Shown here in pieces: positions 41,576-51,666 of a stretch of DNA of 64,000 bases; position 1 is the first letter of the stretch, and every line of letters begins with the position of its first letter. The notes beneath the pieces were generated by a model. The model did no database searches and was not told where the DNA came from. It worked only from the letters and a program-made list of their open reading frames with translations. The position numbers were made by a program, and so were the translations under genes. This DNA is from Oceanirhabdus seepicola (GTDB lineage: Bacteria > Bacillota > Clostridia > Clostridiales > Clostridiaceae): contig NZ_JAGSOJ010000005.1 in NCBI RefSeq assembly GCF_023684385.1, forward strand, positions 248,001-312,000, given 5' to 3'.

Positions 41576-42517
41576 TTAATACCCTTCTTTCATATCAACC
41601 TTATTAATAACTTCTCGTCCCTCTTTATACCTTCTAAGGTTTTCAATTATCCCTTTAAATCTTCTCTCATTCCTCATTTCAGACATCCAACTGTTATGAG
41701 GAGATATAATTACATTTTCTAAATTCCATAATTCATTATCTTTTGGTAGCGGTTCTTCATAGAATACATCTAATGCCGCACCTTTTATTTTTCCATTCTT
41801 CAGGTTTTTAATTAAATCTTTTTCATTTACAAGCATACCTCTTGATACATTAATGAATAAAACTCCATCTTTCATTTTTGAAATAAAATCATTGTTAATT
41901 AACTCATGTGTTTCCTCTGTATATGGCAGTGTACAAACAACTACATCACATTTTCCTATAACTTCATGAACATCTTTTAACGAATAACATAAATCCATAT
42001 TATCAACTATTCTTCCATTTGTATTGAACCCTGTTATCTCAGTTCCAAATCCTTGAAGCCTTTTAGCACCCTCTGCTGCTAATGTTCCTGTACCTAAAAA
42101 ACCCACTTTTTTACCATAAATCTCTAAGCACCTTTTATTCATCTTCCACTTTTTATCCTGTTGTTGTCTAAAAAGCTTATACGTATTTTTCATCAAATTA
42201 AGTATGCTCATTATAATCCATTCACCAATAGGTATGCTATAGCCGCCCTTATTATTACTCACCGTAACATCCTTCTTTAGCCTGTCTCTTGGAATTTGAT
42301 CTATTCCAGTACTAGATAGTTGTATTAATTTAAGATTGTCTAATTTACTTATATCTAAATTTTTGAAAGGATTATAACATACAAGCACCTCAATATCTTT
42401 AAGTTCTTCCTCATTAAATTCTACATCTTCTCTTAAGTATACAATTTCATACCCCATATCTCTAATCAAATTAAACTTTTCTTCTCCATAGTCATGAGTG
42501 AACAATACTTTTGTCAT
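41576..42517 (-). CDS. D-isomer-specific 2-hydroxyacid dehydrogenase family protein
   Basis: A 314-residue NAD-dependent dehydrogenase. The dinucleotide fold has GFLGTGTLAAEGAKRLQGFG (Gly-x-Gly-x-x-Ala at about 140-148). Catalytic residues are present: Arg in NVSRGMLV, Glu in FYEEPLP, His in SPHNSW. The family reduces 2-keto acids or oxidises D-2-hydroxyacids. This member's substrate is not evident. The start is ATG 42517, preceded by GAGGTGATT. The TTG six codons upstream lies in that ribosome site. cinA follows after 20 bp. Confidence 0.88.
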   Translation of the reverse strand: MTKVLFTHDYGEEKFNLIRDMGYEIVYLREDVEFNEEELKDIEVLVCYNPFKNLDISKLDNLKLIQLSSTGIDQIPRDRLKKDVTVSNNKGGYSIPIGEWIIMSILNLMKNTYKLFRQQQDKKWKMNKRCLEIYGKKVGFLGTGTLAAEGAKRLQGFGTEITGFNTNGRIVDNMDLCYSLKDVHEVIGKCDVVVCTLPYTEETHELINNDFISKMKDGVLFINVSRGMLVNEKDLIKNLKNGKIKGAALDVFYEEPLPKDNELWNLENVIISPHNSWMSEMRNERRFKGIIENLRRYKEGREVINKVDMKEGY

Positions 42518-42547
42518 AATAATCACCTCTTTCAATATATAACTTAA

Positions 42548-42585
42548 CTCCTGTTAGAAAGAGTATTCAGTCTTTCTAACAGGAG
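42548..42585. terminator. Hairpin downstream of the M16C gene
   Basis: A perfect 15-bp stem (CTCCTGTTAGAAAGA with its complement) lies 8 bp past the M16C stop. The T run is on the plus-strand side, so leftward termination would be weak. Confidence 0.6.
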
Positions 42586-42592
42586 CATGTTT

Positions 42593-45520
42593 TTATTCAA
42601 ATACAGTTACAAATTTATTGAATAACTCTTTATTTTTATCGATTTTTCCTTCGTTACCCATTGCACAACAGAAACCTTTTTCCATAACAGCCTCATAAAT
42701 TGAAGATAATTCTTTAATATCTTCTTGAGTTGTTGATAATATCTCTTCTCTTTCCTTTTTATAGTCATCATATGTTAACCCTTTGATAAAGTCAGCAACA
42801 GCTTTTTCCCCTTTAAGAACTGGTGATAATGGGGCATCCATATCACTTATAGTTCCAATGATATATTTTCTCATTTCTCTATCATCAATATCAATATCTT
42901 TTAAGTATTTATAAGTATTATCATAAGCATCAAGTGTTTCTTTAAGATTTGGATCTCTATATGATGTAAATATTAAGCTTCCAGCTCTAGTCAATCTTAC
43001 CATACATCCATAAGCTCCACCTTGTACACGTACTTTATTCCATAAGTAATCTATGCTTGTAACTTTCTTTAATACCTGAAGTTTTCCAGTGTATTTATTA
43101 CCTAATCTTATATAGTTATATCCTTTTGCAACATATTGAACATTACCTGGTGTTTTTAATCCTTCATTATCTTTTAACTCTTCAAATTTATATTCTTTCT
43201 GAGTTATTACTGTGTTACTAAGTCCTACTAATAATTCATCAATATTATCCTCAATAATTTTATACTCTTCATCCTCACCAGTTATACTTATAATTAATCC
43301 ATTTTTATTTAGTATGCTTTCAGCACAATTTTTTAATTTAGCTTTTATTTCTTCTTTCATTGCATCAAAGTTCTTCTCTAAATTACATATGAATTTATAT
43401 AAACTAATACCAGATATCATTTCATGATATCTTCCAGCAGGTGAGAAGTATGATAATAATCTATTAGCTGCTACTGAATGTCCTCTATCAAATATACTCA
43501 TCTCTAATCTTGATTTTAATTGAGATAATAATTCTTTTATTCTCTTATCCTCATCAAACTTAGATGTAAGTATTATCTCTTTAATTAAGGAAATCATATT
43601 TGGTATTTTATCGCTTAAAGCTTTTGCTCTAACAGAGAATTTTGGATAAAATGTATAATCATCCCCATCTTTTGAATAACTCTCTGTACTGAATCTAATA
43701 CCACCTGTATTAATATTTATGTCATTAGACAGTTTTGAATAATGTTTATCCTCAGTACTAACTTTTCCTAAGATTGAACCAAGTAATGCTACATATTGAA
43801 CATCCTCTTCTTCAACAACACTAGAATCAAATAATAAATGTAAATATGCTATCTTGCTAGTAAATTCCTCTTGGTATAATACCTTTGTTCCATTGATTTC
43901 TTTTTCTACTTGTGGTATTTCCTCTGGCTCAGCCGGAATATCCTCTAACTCTATTAGTGGAATTGTACTTAATGCTTCCTTACTATCTGGAGTCATCTGT
44001 CTTTCTAAAAGTTTCTTAGTTCCTTCTACAATATTATTTATTTCTTCTTCTGATAAACTAGCTTTATACTCATCTAACTTACTTTGTATCTCTTCTGAAT
44101 GTTCTTCTGCCATTCCCTTTTTAGGCTTTAATGTTAATAATGATCCATGTTTATTATCTAAAATATATTTCTGAATTAATCCTTCAAAATATCTATTTTT
44201 ACTCTTCTCTTTAATGCTGTGAAGCTCATTTTCATATCTCATATGCATCAATGGATCTGCTTCGTATAACCAACCATCCATACATTTAATTGCATATAAT
44301 AGTCCTTTTGATAAGCCACCCATTTCTGATTCTCTCAATTTAAATTCATTTATATTTATACTAGCCTCGATTAGGTCTTCATCTATACCTTTCTCAACTA
44401 AATCATTTAATGTATCATAAACTACTTTCTTAAACTCTTCAGTTTTTTCAGCATCTGAATTTTTTAATATTATTGATAATACAGGTTGAATTACTGAATT
44501 ATTATAACTTCCAAACACATCTTTACCTAAATTAGCATCTACCAATGCTTTTTTAAGTGGTGCTGCTGGGTTTTCTAGAAGCATGTATTCAAGAATATCC
44601 ATTGCTAGCACTAATTCTCTATCTGTTGATTCTCCTACAACATAGTTTAAACTTAAATATGTTTTTTCCTTATCATCATCATCTGCTGATATTGAGTAAT
44701 CAACTTCAACATTTTGTATTTCTTCATACGGTTGTTGTTTTTCAATATGTGAGTCTATATCTAATTTATCAAAGTTACTAAGATATTCTTCGTTGATAAA
44801 TTTAAGTTGTTCTTGTATATCTCCATCTCCATAAAGGAATATATAACTATTTGATGGATGATAATATTTTTTATGGAATTCTTCAAACTGTGATTGTGTT
44901 AAATCTGTTATAAAGTCTGGATCACCACCTGACTCGTTTGCATATATAGTGTCCTTAAGTACTGACTCTTCTATCTTTCTATGTAAGACACCTTCTGGTG
45001 ATGAGAATGCACCCTTCATCTCATTATAAACAACACCTTTATATGTTAACTTATCCTCTTTCTTTTCAAGGTGATAATGCCAACCTTCCTGCATCAATAT
45101 TTCTGGTATTTCATGTAGGTTAGGATAAAATACTGCATCTAAGTATACATCCATGATATTGAAAAAATCCTTATCATTTCTACTAGCTATAGGATACATT
45201 GTTTTATCTGAAAAAGTCATAGCATTTAAAAATGTATTAAGAGATCCCTTCATTAGTTCTACGAATGGTTCTTTAGTAGGAAACTTTCTAGACCCACATA
45301 AAACTGAATGTTCTAGTATATGTGGTAATCCAGTATGATCTTCTGGTGGTGTTCTAAAAGATATTGAAAACACCTTATTATCATCATCATTAAATAAACT
45401 TAATAATCTAGCTCCTGTTTTCTCATGTTGAAATAATCTAGATATTGAATTTGTTTCCTCAACCTTCTCTTCTCTCAATAACTTAAATCCATTATATGTT
45501 TCATTGATTTTGAAAGTCAT
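42593..45520 (-). CDS. M16C family zinc metallopeptidase (presequence-protease-like)
   Basis: A 975-residue insulinase-family protease of the PreP/M16C type. The inverted zinc motif HILEH (His67, Glu70, His71) sits in a well-conserved block, PHILEHSVLCGSRKFPTKEP, and the distal Glu is in VYNEMKGAFSSPE. The large size with four homologous domains fits a self-contained peptide-degrading chamber. It probably degrades peptides in the cytoplasm, as no signal peptide is seen. The start is ATG 45520 with GGAGAG upstream. Confidence 0.93.
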   Translation of the reverse strand: MTFKINETYNGFKLLREEKVEETNSISRLFQHEKTGARLLSLFNDDDNKVFSISFRTPPEDHTGLPHILEHSVLCGSRKFPTKEPFVELMKGSLNTFLNAMTFSDKTMYPIASRNDKDFFNIMDVYLDAVFYPNLHEIPEILMQEGWHYHLEKKEDKLTYKGVVYNEMKGAFSSPEGVLHRKIEESVLKDTIYANESGGDPDFITDLTQSQFEEFHKKYYHPSNSYIFLYGDGDIQEQLKFINEEYLSNFDKLDIDSHIEKQQPYEEIQNVEVDYSISADDDDKEKTYLSLNYVVGESTDRELVLAMDILEYMLLENPAAPLKKALVDANLGKDVFGSYNNSVIQPVLSIILKNSDAEKTEEFKKVVYDTLNDLVEKGIDEDLIEASININEFKLRESEMGGLSKGLLYAIKCMDGWLYEADPLMHMRYENELHSIKEKSKNRYFEGLIQKYILDNKHGSLLTLKPKKGMAEEHSEEIQSKLDEYKASLSEEEINNIVEGTKKLLERQMTPDSKEALSTIPLIELEDIPAEPEEIPQVEKEINGTKVLYQEEFTSKIAYLHLLFDSSVVEEEDVQYVALLGSILGKVSTEDKHYSKLSNDININTGGIRFSTESYSKDGDDYTFYPKFSVRAKALSDKIPNMISLIKEIILTSKFDEDKRIKELLSQLKSRLEMSIFDRGHSVAANRLLSYFSPAGRYHEMISGISLYKFICNLEKNFDAMKEEIKAKLKNCAESILNKNGLIISITGEDEEYKIIEDNIDELLVGLSNTVITQKEYKFEELKDNEGLKTPGNVQYVAKGYNYIRLGNKYTGKLQVLKKVTSIDYLWNKVRVQGGAYGCMVRLTRAGSLIFTSYRDPNLKETLDAYDNTYKYLKDIDIDDREMRKYIIGTISDMDAPLSPVLKGEKAVADFIKGLTYDDYKKEREEILSTTQEDIKELSSIYEAVMEKGFCCAMGNEGKIDKNKELFNKFVTVFE

Positions 45521-45690
45521 ATTAATCTCTCCTTTACTATGTATACGTATTATAAATTAGTTTTACTCTCGAATTATTACCTTTATACCATTATAACAAA
45601 TTATTTATCTAATAGTAATTTATACCTTTGATTTTTAGTATTTATTACTCACTTTTATTATCTTGATTCTTAATGTAATTTATACAATAC

Positions 45691-45753
45691 TAGAGGGACA
45701 GTTCTCAATATTTTATGCTTTAATCACATTAAATCTTGAGAACGGTCCCTCTA
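45691..45753. repeat. REP-like palindrome, full copy
   Basis: The arms TAGAGGGACAGTTCTCAA... and ...TTGAGAACGGTCCCTCTA form a long hairpin of about 18 bp (one mismatch) just past the stop of the TIM-barrel gene. The same arms recur at 46814, 53583 and, as half-sites, at 32990 and 36040. Confidence 0.8.
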
Positions 45754-45759
45754 TTTATC

Positions 45760-46734
45760 TTATTTAATCCATTTATCCTGCCTTTTAATTTTATCTTCTA
45801 ACTCTTCTAAAGTTGGTGCTAATAACTCATATACTAAATATTTTATATCTAACGATTCAATCAATTCATTTACTCTCTCATGCTCAAAAGGATCGTGATA
45901 GTCTATCTTACTAATATGATTGTAAATATTTTTAAATAATTCTTTAAATTCGTACTTACTTTTGATTTTCTTTTGACTTTCAATAAATTTTTTCACATAA
46001 TCCCCTGACAAGGAGTAATTAAGATGTATTCCTTTTATATACTTCTTCATCTCATACAACTCATCTATAGTCTCAATAATGTATTCTACAGCTTCATCTT
46101 TATCCTTAATATCGATATTTGTATTTATCATATGCCCTGTATCCAACATAAATCCAACTTTATCATAGTTTATTTTTTCTATAATACTTCGCATATTCTC
46201 TTTATTCTTTAACTTTAGTCCTGGCCACCATAAGTTTTCTAACAATAAACTGAATTTGTATTCTTCTTCCCCATTAAAAATTTCATTAATCAAATTAGCA
46301 GCTTCATCAATTATCTCTTCATCACTATATGAAAACTCATATGTTAGTGCTTCATGCAAATCTACATGACAAACATGAAATACCACATATTCAACACCCA
46401 TTTCTTTAGCTGTTCTAAGTTCACTTTTGTAGTAATCAATCATTACGTTCTTATGGTTTCCTCCATACAGCATACTTATATTTTCTTGCGATTCTGTTTT
46501 TGAAAGAAGCTTATCCATATCTCCTCTATAAAAATCAATCCAAGTTGGATAAAACCTTAAATGTAATCCCTTAAGAATGTCTTTTGGTATTTGTTCTTCT
46601 TTCCATTGATTAAATTGTATTATCTCAAATCCATCTAAATTATAGTTTTCTAGAAACTTTGTCATATTACTATGATTGTATTCAAATTTTTTAAGATCCC
46701 CATCATAGTTTGATATATTTAAAATCTTGTACAT
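45760..46734 (-). CDS. Sugar-phosphate-isomerase/AP-endonuclease-2-like TIM-barrel protein
   Basis: A 324-residue protein with the metal-binding TIM-barrel pattern of xylose-isomerase-like proteins. His occurs in VVFHVCHVDLHEAL, Glu in SLLLENLWWPG (about residue 163), Asp and His in GFMLDTGHMIN (about 194-201), and His in KGIHLNYS. The substrate is unknown, and it may be an isomerase, an epimerase or an endonuclease-like enzyme. The start is ATG 46734 with AGAGGGG upstream. REP-like hairpins bound it on both sides. Confidence 0.8.
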   Translation of the reverse strand: MYKILNISNYDGDLKKFEYNHSNMTKFLENYNLDGFEIIQFNQWKEEQIPKDILKGLHLRFYPTWIDFYRGDMDKLLSKTESQENISMLYGGNHKNVMIDYYKSELRTAKEMGVEYVVFHVCHVDLHEALTYEFSYSDEEIIDEAANLINEIFNGEEEYKFSLLLENLWWPGLKLKNKENMRSIIEKINYDKVGFMLDTGHMINTNIDIKDKDEAVEYIIETIDELYEMKKYIKGIHLNYSLSGDYVKKFIESQKKIKSKYEFKELFKNIYNHISKIDYHDPFEHERVNELIESLDIKYLVYELLAPTLEELEDKIKRQDKWIK

Positions 46735-46813
46735 TTAATCCCCTCTTTTCCCTCCGAATTTAACAATTATACTATTATTGTACTCATACACCTTATGCAT
46801 AATTTTTCTACTC

Positions 46814-46877
46814 TGAGGGGGACAGTTCTCAATATTCAAACTCTAAATAGCCTTAAATATTGAGAACTGTCCCCCCC
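46814..46877. repeat. REP-like palindrome, full copy
   Basis: GAGGGGGACAGTTCTCAATATT and its near-exact complement ending GTCCCCCC form a hairpin with about 20 paired bases. It abuts the stop of btuD and may end its transcript. Confidence 0.82.
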
Positions 46878-46880
46878 AAA

Positions 46881-47654
46881 CTAACGAACAAAAAAATCTA
46901 GCGAATTGGAAACTGTATTAAAATATACTTGAGAATTTATTCCATAAGCAGTTTTGAGATTTTCCTCTGTTATAACCTCTTCTGCTGTTCCTTCTTTAAC
47001 TATTCCACCTTTATCAAGAAGTACTAACTTGCTGCAATACTTGATTGCTATTCTTAAATCATGAACTGCAGCTATTACAGTTTTTCCTTTATCACTTAAT
47101 TCTTTTGAATATTTAAATATTTGCTCTTCATGAGTGATATCTAAACTAGCAGTTGGTTCATCCAGGAGTATTACATCAGTTTCTTGAGCTAATACCTTTG
47201 CAAAAAGTACCCTTTGTCTTTCCCCTCCCGATAACTGCGTAATTAATCTATCTTTGAAATTAATAGTATCTGTAAAATTCATATATTTATTAACAATTTC
47301 ACTATCTTCCTTAGTGAAACCTCCAAATGTTCTGCTATAAGGATATCTTCCCATCATCACTATCTCCCCACATGGAAAAGCAAAGGAAATACTTGTATTT
47401 TGATTCATTAAGGCAACCTCTTTAGCCAATTCCTTATCTTTCATTTTTCTTATATCTTTACCTGCAATTTTTATATCTCCTGCATCTAGTTCATTTATTC
47501 CGTTAATACTCTTTAATAAGGTAGTTTTCCCTGCTCCATTAGGACCAATTAATCCAATAAACTCTCCTTTTCCAAATGAGATATTAATATCATCAAGTAT
47601 CTTTTTATTATTAATCGAATAGTGTAAACTTGATATTTCAATAATTTTATTCAT
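46881..47654 (-). CDS. btuD: Corrinoid ABC importer, ATP-binding subunit
   Basis: A 257-residue ABC ATPase of the FecE/BtuD class with Walker A GPNGAGKTT (about 37-45), signature LSGGERQR (about 142-149), Walker B VILLDEPT and the H-loop His in AAVHD. It powers uptake with the adjacent FecCD-type permease, whose stop codon overlaps its start by four bases. The cobalamin riboswitch heading this operon points to vitamin B12 or other corrinoids as cargo. Without it, iron-siderophore or heme would be equally likely. Confidence 0.88.
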   Translation of the reverse strand: MNKIIEISSLHYSINNKKILDDINISFGKGEFIGLIGPNGAGKTTLLKSINGINELDAGDIKIAGKDIRKMKDKELAKEVALMNQNTSISFAFPCGEIVMMGRYPYSRTFGGFTKEDSEIVNKYMNFTDTINFKDRLITQLSGGERQRVLFAKVLAQETDVILLDEPTASLDITHEEQIFKYSKELSDKGKTVIAAVHDLRIAIKYCSKLVLLDKGGIVKEGTAEEVITEENLKTAYGINSQVYFNTVSNSLDFFVR

Positions 47655-48715
47655 ATAGATATTCCCTCCTTACGTGCCTTCATAAGAAGATAAATAAAGT
47701 ATGGGGCTCCTACAAGTGATGTAACAATACCCACTCCAATCTCTGCTGGCATTATTATGGTTCTAGCTATAAAATCACATACTATGAGAAAGATTGCACC
47801 TCCCAGTGCACTTAAAGGTAGAAGTATTCTGTTATCAGGTCCAACAATCAATCTAAGAATATGAGGAACAACTAATCCTACAAACCCTATGTTTCCACTT
47901 ACACATACTGCTATTGCTGTTGTTATTGATGTTAGAAATAATATTTTCCTTCTAGCCTTAGTTGGATTCACCCCAACAGAATGAGCTTCTTCTTCCCCTA
48001 ATAATAGAATATTTAATTCCTTTGAAAAGAATAAAAGGATTATGGTAAGTATCATTATTGGAATAAATGCCAATCTTACATGTTCCCATCTTCTTCCTGA
48101 TAAACTTCCTATAGACCAAAACAAATACTCTCTTACTTTATATTCAGCTATCTTTGATAATATTAAAGAATTAATAGCACCTAGAAATGTACTAACAGCT
48201 ATCCCTGATAAAATCAGTGTTAATACAGGTATCTTCCCCTTATATGATGATAGCTTATATATAGTAAATGCTGCTCCTAATGCCCCTATTATTGCAAGTA
48301 ATGGCATGTAATATAAAGATAATGACGTTAAATTTAATGCAACTGCAATTACTGCACCCAAACTAGCTCCACTAGATATACCTATTATTCCTGGATCTGC
48401 CATAGGGTTTCTGAACATACTCTGCATAACCGCTCCACATAATGCTAAAGCTCCTCCAACAATCGCGGATACAATAACCCTTGGTAATCTAACATAGAAT
48501 ATTATTGATTCGAAGCTTTTTTCCTTTATCTCAAAATTAGTTGAGAATATTTTATTTATTATTATCTTGAAGGTATCTCCATATGGTACCTTAACAGCCC
48601 CTATTGCAGCGCTCATAATTATTGCTAAAAACAATATAACTACAAATATAGGAATAAGATACCTCTTATCTTTTTTATTTTTTATTTTTAAATCATTACT
48701 GATTAGCTTTTTCAT
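47651..48715 (-). CDS. btuC: Corrinoid ABC importer, permease subunit (FecCD/BtuC type)
   Basis: A 354-residue membrane protein with about 10 helices and family blocks RLPRVIVSAIVGGALALCGA, MQSMFRNPMADPGIIGISSG and FVGLVVPHILRLIVGPDNR. It forms the membrane channel of a type II ABC importer. It overlaps btuD by four bases and lies 191 bp after btuF, with a stable hairpin in the gap. Assignment to corrinoids rests on the riboswitch at the head of the operon. Confidence 0.88.
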   Translation of the reverse strand: MKKLISNDLKIKNKKDKRYLIPIFVVILFLAIIMSAAIGAVKVPYGDTFKIIINKIFSTNFEIKEKSFESIIFYVRLPRVIVSAIVGGALALCGAVMQSMFRNPMADPGIIGISSGASLGAVIAVALNLTSLSLYYMPLLAIIGALGAAFTIYKLSSYKGKIPVLTLILSGIAVSTFLGAINSLILSKIAEYKVREYLFWSIGSLSGRRWEHVRLAFIPIMILTIILLFFSKELNILLLGEEEAHSVGVNPTKARRKILFLTSITTAIAVCVSGNIGFVGLVVPHILRLIVGPDNRILLPLSALGGAIFLIVCDFIARTIIMPAEIGVGIVTSLVGAPYFIYLLMKARKEGISI

Positions 48716-48744
48716 TTTTCTTCTCCCTCAAGTATATTCAATTT

Positions 48745-48783
48745 TAGGCTGTGTGCGAGTTGGGAATCTCGCATCACAGCCTA
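48745..48783 (-). promoter_or_regulatory. Intercistronic hairpin between btuF and btuC
   Basis: A strong imperfect stem (TAGGCTGTG..GCGAG against CTCGC..CACAGCCTA) lies in the 191-bp btuF-btuC gap. It has no T run after it, so it may protect the btuF end of the mRNA and lower downstream expression. Confidence 0.55.
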
Positions 48784-48906
48784 GTATAAAAATTAGAAAA
48801 TGGGAAAACAATTTTAATTTCTATTGCTTCAATATTATTCAGAATAAACAATCATATTATAAATCTTAATGAAAGTTATCTTTAGATTGTTTATGTAATT
48901 GTTATC

Positions 48907-49947
48907 TTACTTAAATAAATCTGGGTATGCAGCTTTAGCTAAATCTTCTACTCCAAATACAATATATTGTGAAACAGCACTCATATGCTTGTCAGGTAAT
49001 AAATATACTCTACCTTCTTTAACTGCTTTAACATCCTTAAAACTTTCATCTTCCATAATTGATTTCTTAAAATCTTCTGGAGTCTTATCATCATAAGATA
49101 CAGATGGTAATGTAATAATATCTGGATTTAATTCTATGATTTTTTCTTTAGATATTTGAGGCCATCCCTCAAGATCTGCTTCTGATGCTACGTTAATGCA
49201 TCCAGCTTTTTTTGCTACATCATCAAATGTTGTTCCTTTTGCATTTGTTGATCCATATGAAGTATAAGAAAGCACTCTTAACTTATCTTCTTCTTTTAAT
49301 CCTGCTAATTTTTCTTTTATGAAATTTAACTTATCATCCATCTCTTTAACTAATTTTTCACCATTTTCTTTTTCACCAACAATGTTAGCAACCTCTAATA
49401 TAATCTCTTTTTGTTGTTCTATATTGTTAGCTGTACCATAACAATATACTATTATTCCAGCCTCTCTCATCTGATCAATCTTTTCTTTTTTTATCCAACT
49501 TGATGCAAATACTAATTCTGGTTGTAAAGATATAACTTTTTCAATATTGCTTTCAGCTTTATCAAAATTAACAGCTATATCAGATACATTTGATGCTCCT
49601 TTATTCTCTGCAATTTTTCCTGATAATGCGAGAATCTTTTCATGATCAACAAGGCTTAATAACATTTCGTCTGTTCCTAATGTTAATGAGATTATTTTTT
49701 CTGGCTTACTCTCAATAGTCATCTCTGTTCCTAAACTATCTTTCACAGTTAAAGGATATATTGATTCTTCTTTTTCAACTTCTTTATTTTCTTCTTTTTT
49801 ATTATTCTTTGAATTATCTTTGCTAGTTATGTTCTTATTATTTTCTTTGCCCTGGTTATTACCATTATTTTCAGCTACTTGTCCGCAACCAACCATTAAG
49901 AACATACCTATGATTAGTGGTAACAATAATTTTTTTAATCCTTTCAT
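48907..49947 (-). CDS. btuF: Corrinoid ABC importer, substrate-binding lipoprotein
   Basis: A 346-residue lipoprotein. It has a signal peptide with lipobox LMVGC (Cys about 21), a low-complexity Asn/Lys/Glu linker (about 25-65), then a periplasmic-binding-protein domain of the BtuF/FhuD type (LGTEMTIESKPEKIISLTLG, then ELVFASSWIKKEKIDQMREA). It captures substrate outside the membrane for BtuCD. The leader carries a cobalamin riboswitch and terminator, so corrinoid uptake is the likely role. Confidence 0.9.
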   Translation of the reverse strand: MKGLKKLLLPLIIGMFLMVGCGQVAENNGNNQGKENNKNITSKDNSKNNKKEENKEVEKEESIYPLTVKDSLGTEMTIESKPEKIISLTLGTDEMLLSLVDHEKILALSGKIAENKGASNVSDIAVNFDKAESNIEKVISLQPELVFASSWIKKEKIDQMREAGIIVYCYGTANNIEQQKEIILEVANIVGEKENGEKLVKEMDDKLNFIKEKLAGLKEEDKLRVLSYTSYGSTNAKGTTFDDVAKKAGCINVASEADLEGWPQISKEKIIELNPDIITLPSVSYDDKTPEDFKKSIMEDESFKDVKAVKEGRVYLLPDKHMSAVSQYIVFGVEDLAKAAYPDLFK

Positions 49948-50027
49948 ATGAAAATCCTCCTAAATTTTAGTGAACTTGAAAGATTATAGTGTGAGCTTAA
50001 TAATCATACTTTTAAGGTTTAATCCTA

Positions 50028-50061
50028 TAAAAAACCTCTTAATCTAAAAGATTAAGAGGTT
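50028..50061 (-). terminator. Attenuator terminator in the btuFCD leader
   Basis: A perfect 13-bp stem, AACCTCTTAATCT with its complement, is followed by six T on the minus strand. It lies between the cobalamin aptamer and the btuF start, as in a transcription-terminating riboswitch. Confidence 0.88.
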
Positions 50062-50109
50062 AATAGTCATATTTAAACTTATAAATAATAATAATTAAGT
50101 TTACTATTA

Positions 50110-50285
50110 CTATACCCTCCATCGTTCGTAGAGTTTTGTATAGATCATATAGGCAGATACCTGACTCAAGCTTCAACATACTCATTTCCTATTTTAATAT
50201 ACTTGGATATAATGAGTACTCGCTCTTACAGTGGCGTGACCGTGTAGGATTTTCACCTACTTCCCTTTTAATTATTGTAGTTATA
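50110..50285 (-). promoter_or_regulatory. Cobalamin riboswitch
   Basis: The minus strand carries the conserved cobalamin aptamer features in order: GGGAAGTAGGTGAAAATCCT, ACGGTCACGCCACTGTAA, and GAGTCAGGTATCTGCC. It sits upstream of the attenuator and btuF. When corrinoid is plentiful it should end transcription early, so the importer is made when B12 is scarce. Confidence 0.95.
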
Positions 50286-50380
50286 TTATTATCTACAATA
50301 AACCCGATAATTCAATATTTAATTTTTCTTATTATATCTAATCACATTATACATTATTGATATCTAATGTCAATAAAAAT

Positions 50381-51355
50381 TTATTTTTCTGAATCTTCTT
50401 TAGACTTTTTGTTTGAATTTTCAACAATGTCCTTGCTGTTTTTCTTTGTTAGTCTCCTATATGTGAAATATACAATTATCGCAAGAGGTATTATTATAAT
50501 CAAATATGGGATGAATGCTACAACAAATAATATCAACCATTTAAAGAATTCTCCAACTCCATCTACCGATTTATTGAATGCTTTAACTATTTTTTCACCT
50601 AACTTCTGTGGATTATCAACTATATCTGTAATCTCAAAAACTTCTTCCAGTTCTATGGTTATAGTTGTATAATCAACAAGATTACTCAATCTCCTTAAAT
50701 TAGTAGTGTTTCTTTCAATTTCATATCTAACCTGCTGTAATTCTTTCTCAATTATAATTATATCTTTTAAATCTCCAGATTTTTTTAATATATCTAATAA
50801 TCTCTCTTCTTGTATTTTTAATGTCTTTACTCTAGCTTCAGTATCATAGAAGTCAACTGTAACATCTTCACTAGTTGCATTCTGATTTATAATATGCGCA
50901 AACTGTTCAACTTCATTTTTAAATAACTCATAATTCTTTCTAGGTATTCTAAATACATAACGAGCATTTCTCCTAGAATATTTATCTCTTACTCCTCTTC
51001 CACTTACCTGTGATTCCTCAATATATCCTCCATATTTATTTGCTCTACTGAGAATTGCATCTTTGTCCTCATCAAAATTAAGTGTTTCTATAGTAATGTA
51101 TTCCCTTAATATTATTTTTCTATCATTCCAAGTTTGCTCTTGATCGCCAGTCTTTTTACTATTCTCCATACTCTTAGATTCAGTTTTATCCCCTTTGTCT
51201 GATTCCATATTTGCTGAATCATATTTTGTGCTATCATCTCTTATTGAGTTTGAGTTTAATTTTGATTCATTTGACTTTGATCCACAAGCAACTATCCCCA
51301 CACTGCTTATAGCTATAACTAAAAATATAATTAAATACTTACCCCACTTTTTCAT
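50381..51355 (-). CDS. DUF4349 lipoprotein
   Basis: A 324-residue lipoprotein. It has a signal peptide with lipobox GIVAC (Cys about 24), a charged Ser/Asp/Lys linker, a DUF4349 domain (about 80-250) with a helical hairpin (LLDILKKSGDLKDIIIIEKE), one membrane helix (FFKWLILFVVAFIPYLIIII, about 270-297), and a basic tail. DUF4349 proteins are widespread in Firmicutes, and their function is unknown. The start is ATG 51355. Confidence 0.88.
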   Translation of the reverse strand: MKKWGKYLIIFLVIAISSVGIVACGSKSNESKLNSNSIRDDSTKYDSANMESDKGDKTESKSMENSKKTGDQEQTWNDRKIILREYITIETLNFDEDKDAILSRANKYGGYIEESQVSGRGVRDKYSRRNARYVFRIPRKNYELFKNEVEQFAHIINQNATSEDVTVDFYDTEARVKTLKIQEERLLDILKKSGDLKDIIIIEKELQQVRYEIERNTTNLRRLSNLVDYTTITIELEEVFEITDIVDNPQKLGEKIVKAFNKSVDGVGEFFKWLILFVVAFIPYLIIIIPLAIIVYFTYRRLTKKNSKDIVENSNKKSKEDSEK

Positions 51356-51384
51356 ATTTTTCCCCTTTCATAAATGAATTGATC

Positions 51385-51486
51385 TATAAAGATTCTAAGT
51401 TAAAACTAAATTTATACATACTCAAAACTCATAGAAACACTGCGATTTTGAGCATGTATAAATAAAGTTTAACTATGGATTCTCTA
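51385..51486. repeat. 100-bp palindromic intergenic element, copy 2
   Basis: An inverted, nearly identical copy of 2903-3002. It shares the TATAAATAAAGTTTAACTAT arm and the AAACACTGCGATTTTGAG centre. It lies upstream of the DUF4349 gene. The sequence from 51487 to 51660 shows nothing clear. Confidence 0.8.
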
Positions 51487-51666
51487 TATATAAATTATAT
51501 ACGTAAAGATATTCAAAAAAGTTAAGAAAAGGTTAAATCATACATCTTTTATTCTTTAGTAAATTGATAAACTTATTTAAAGGTTTGTCCTATGCACCTC
51601 TGCTTATTTAAAGATTTGCATGTTTGTGAAAAAGTATACCCGTTCAATTTCTAAAGAATAAAAAAT

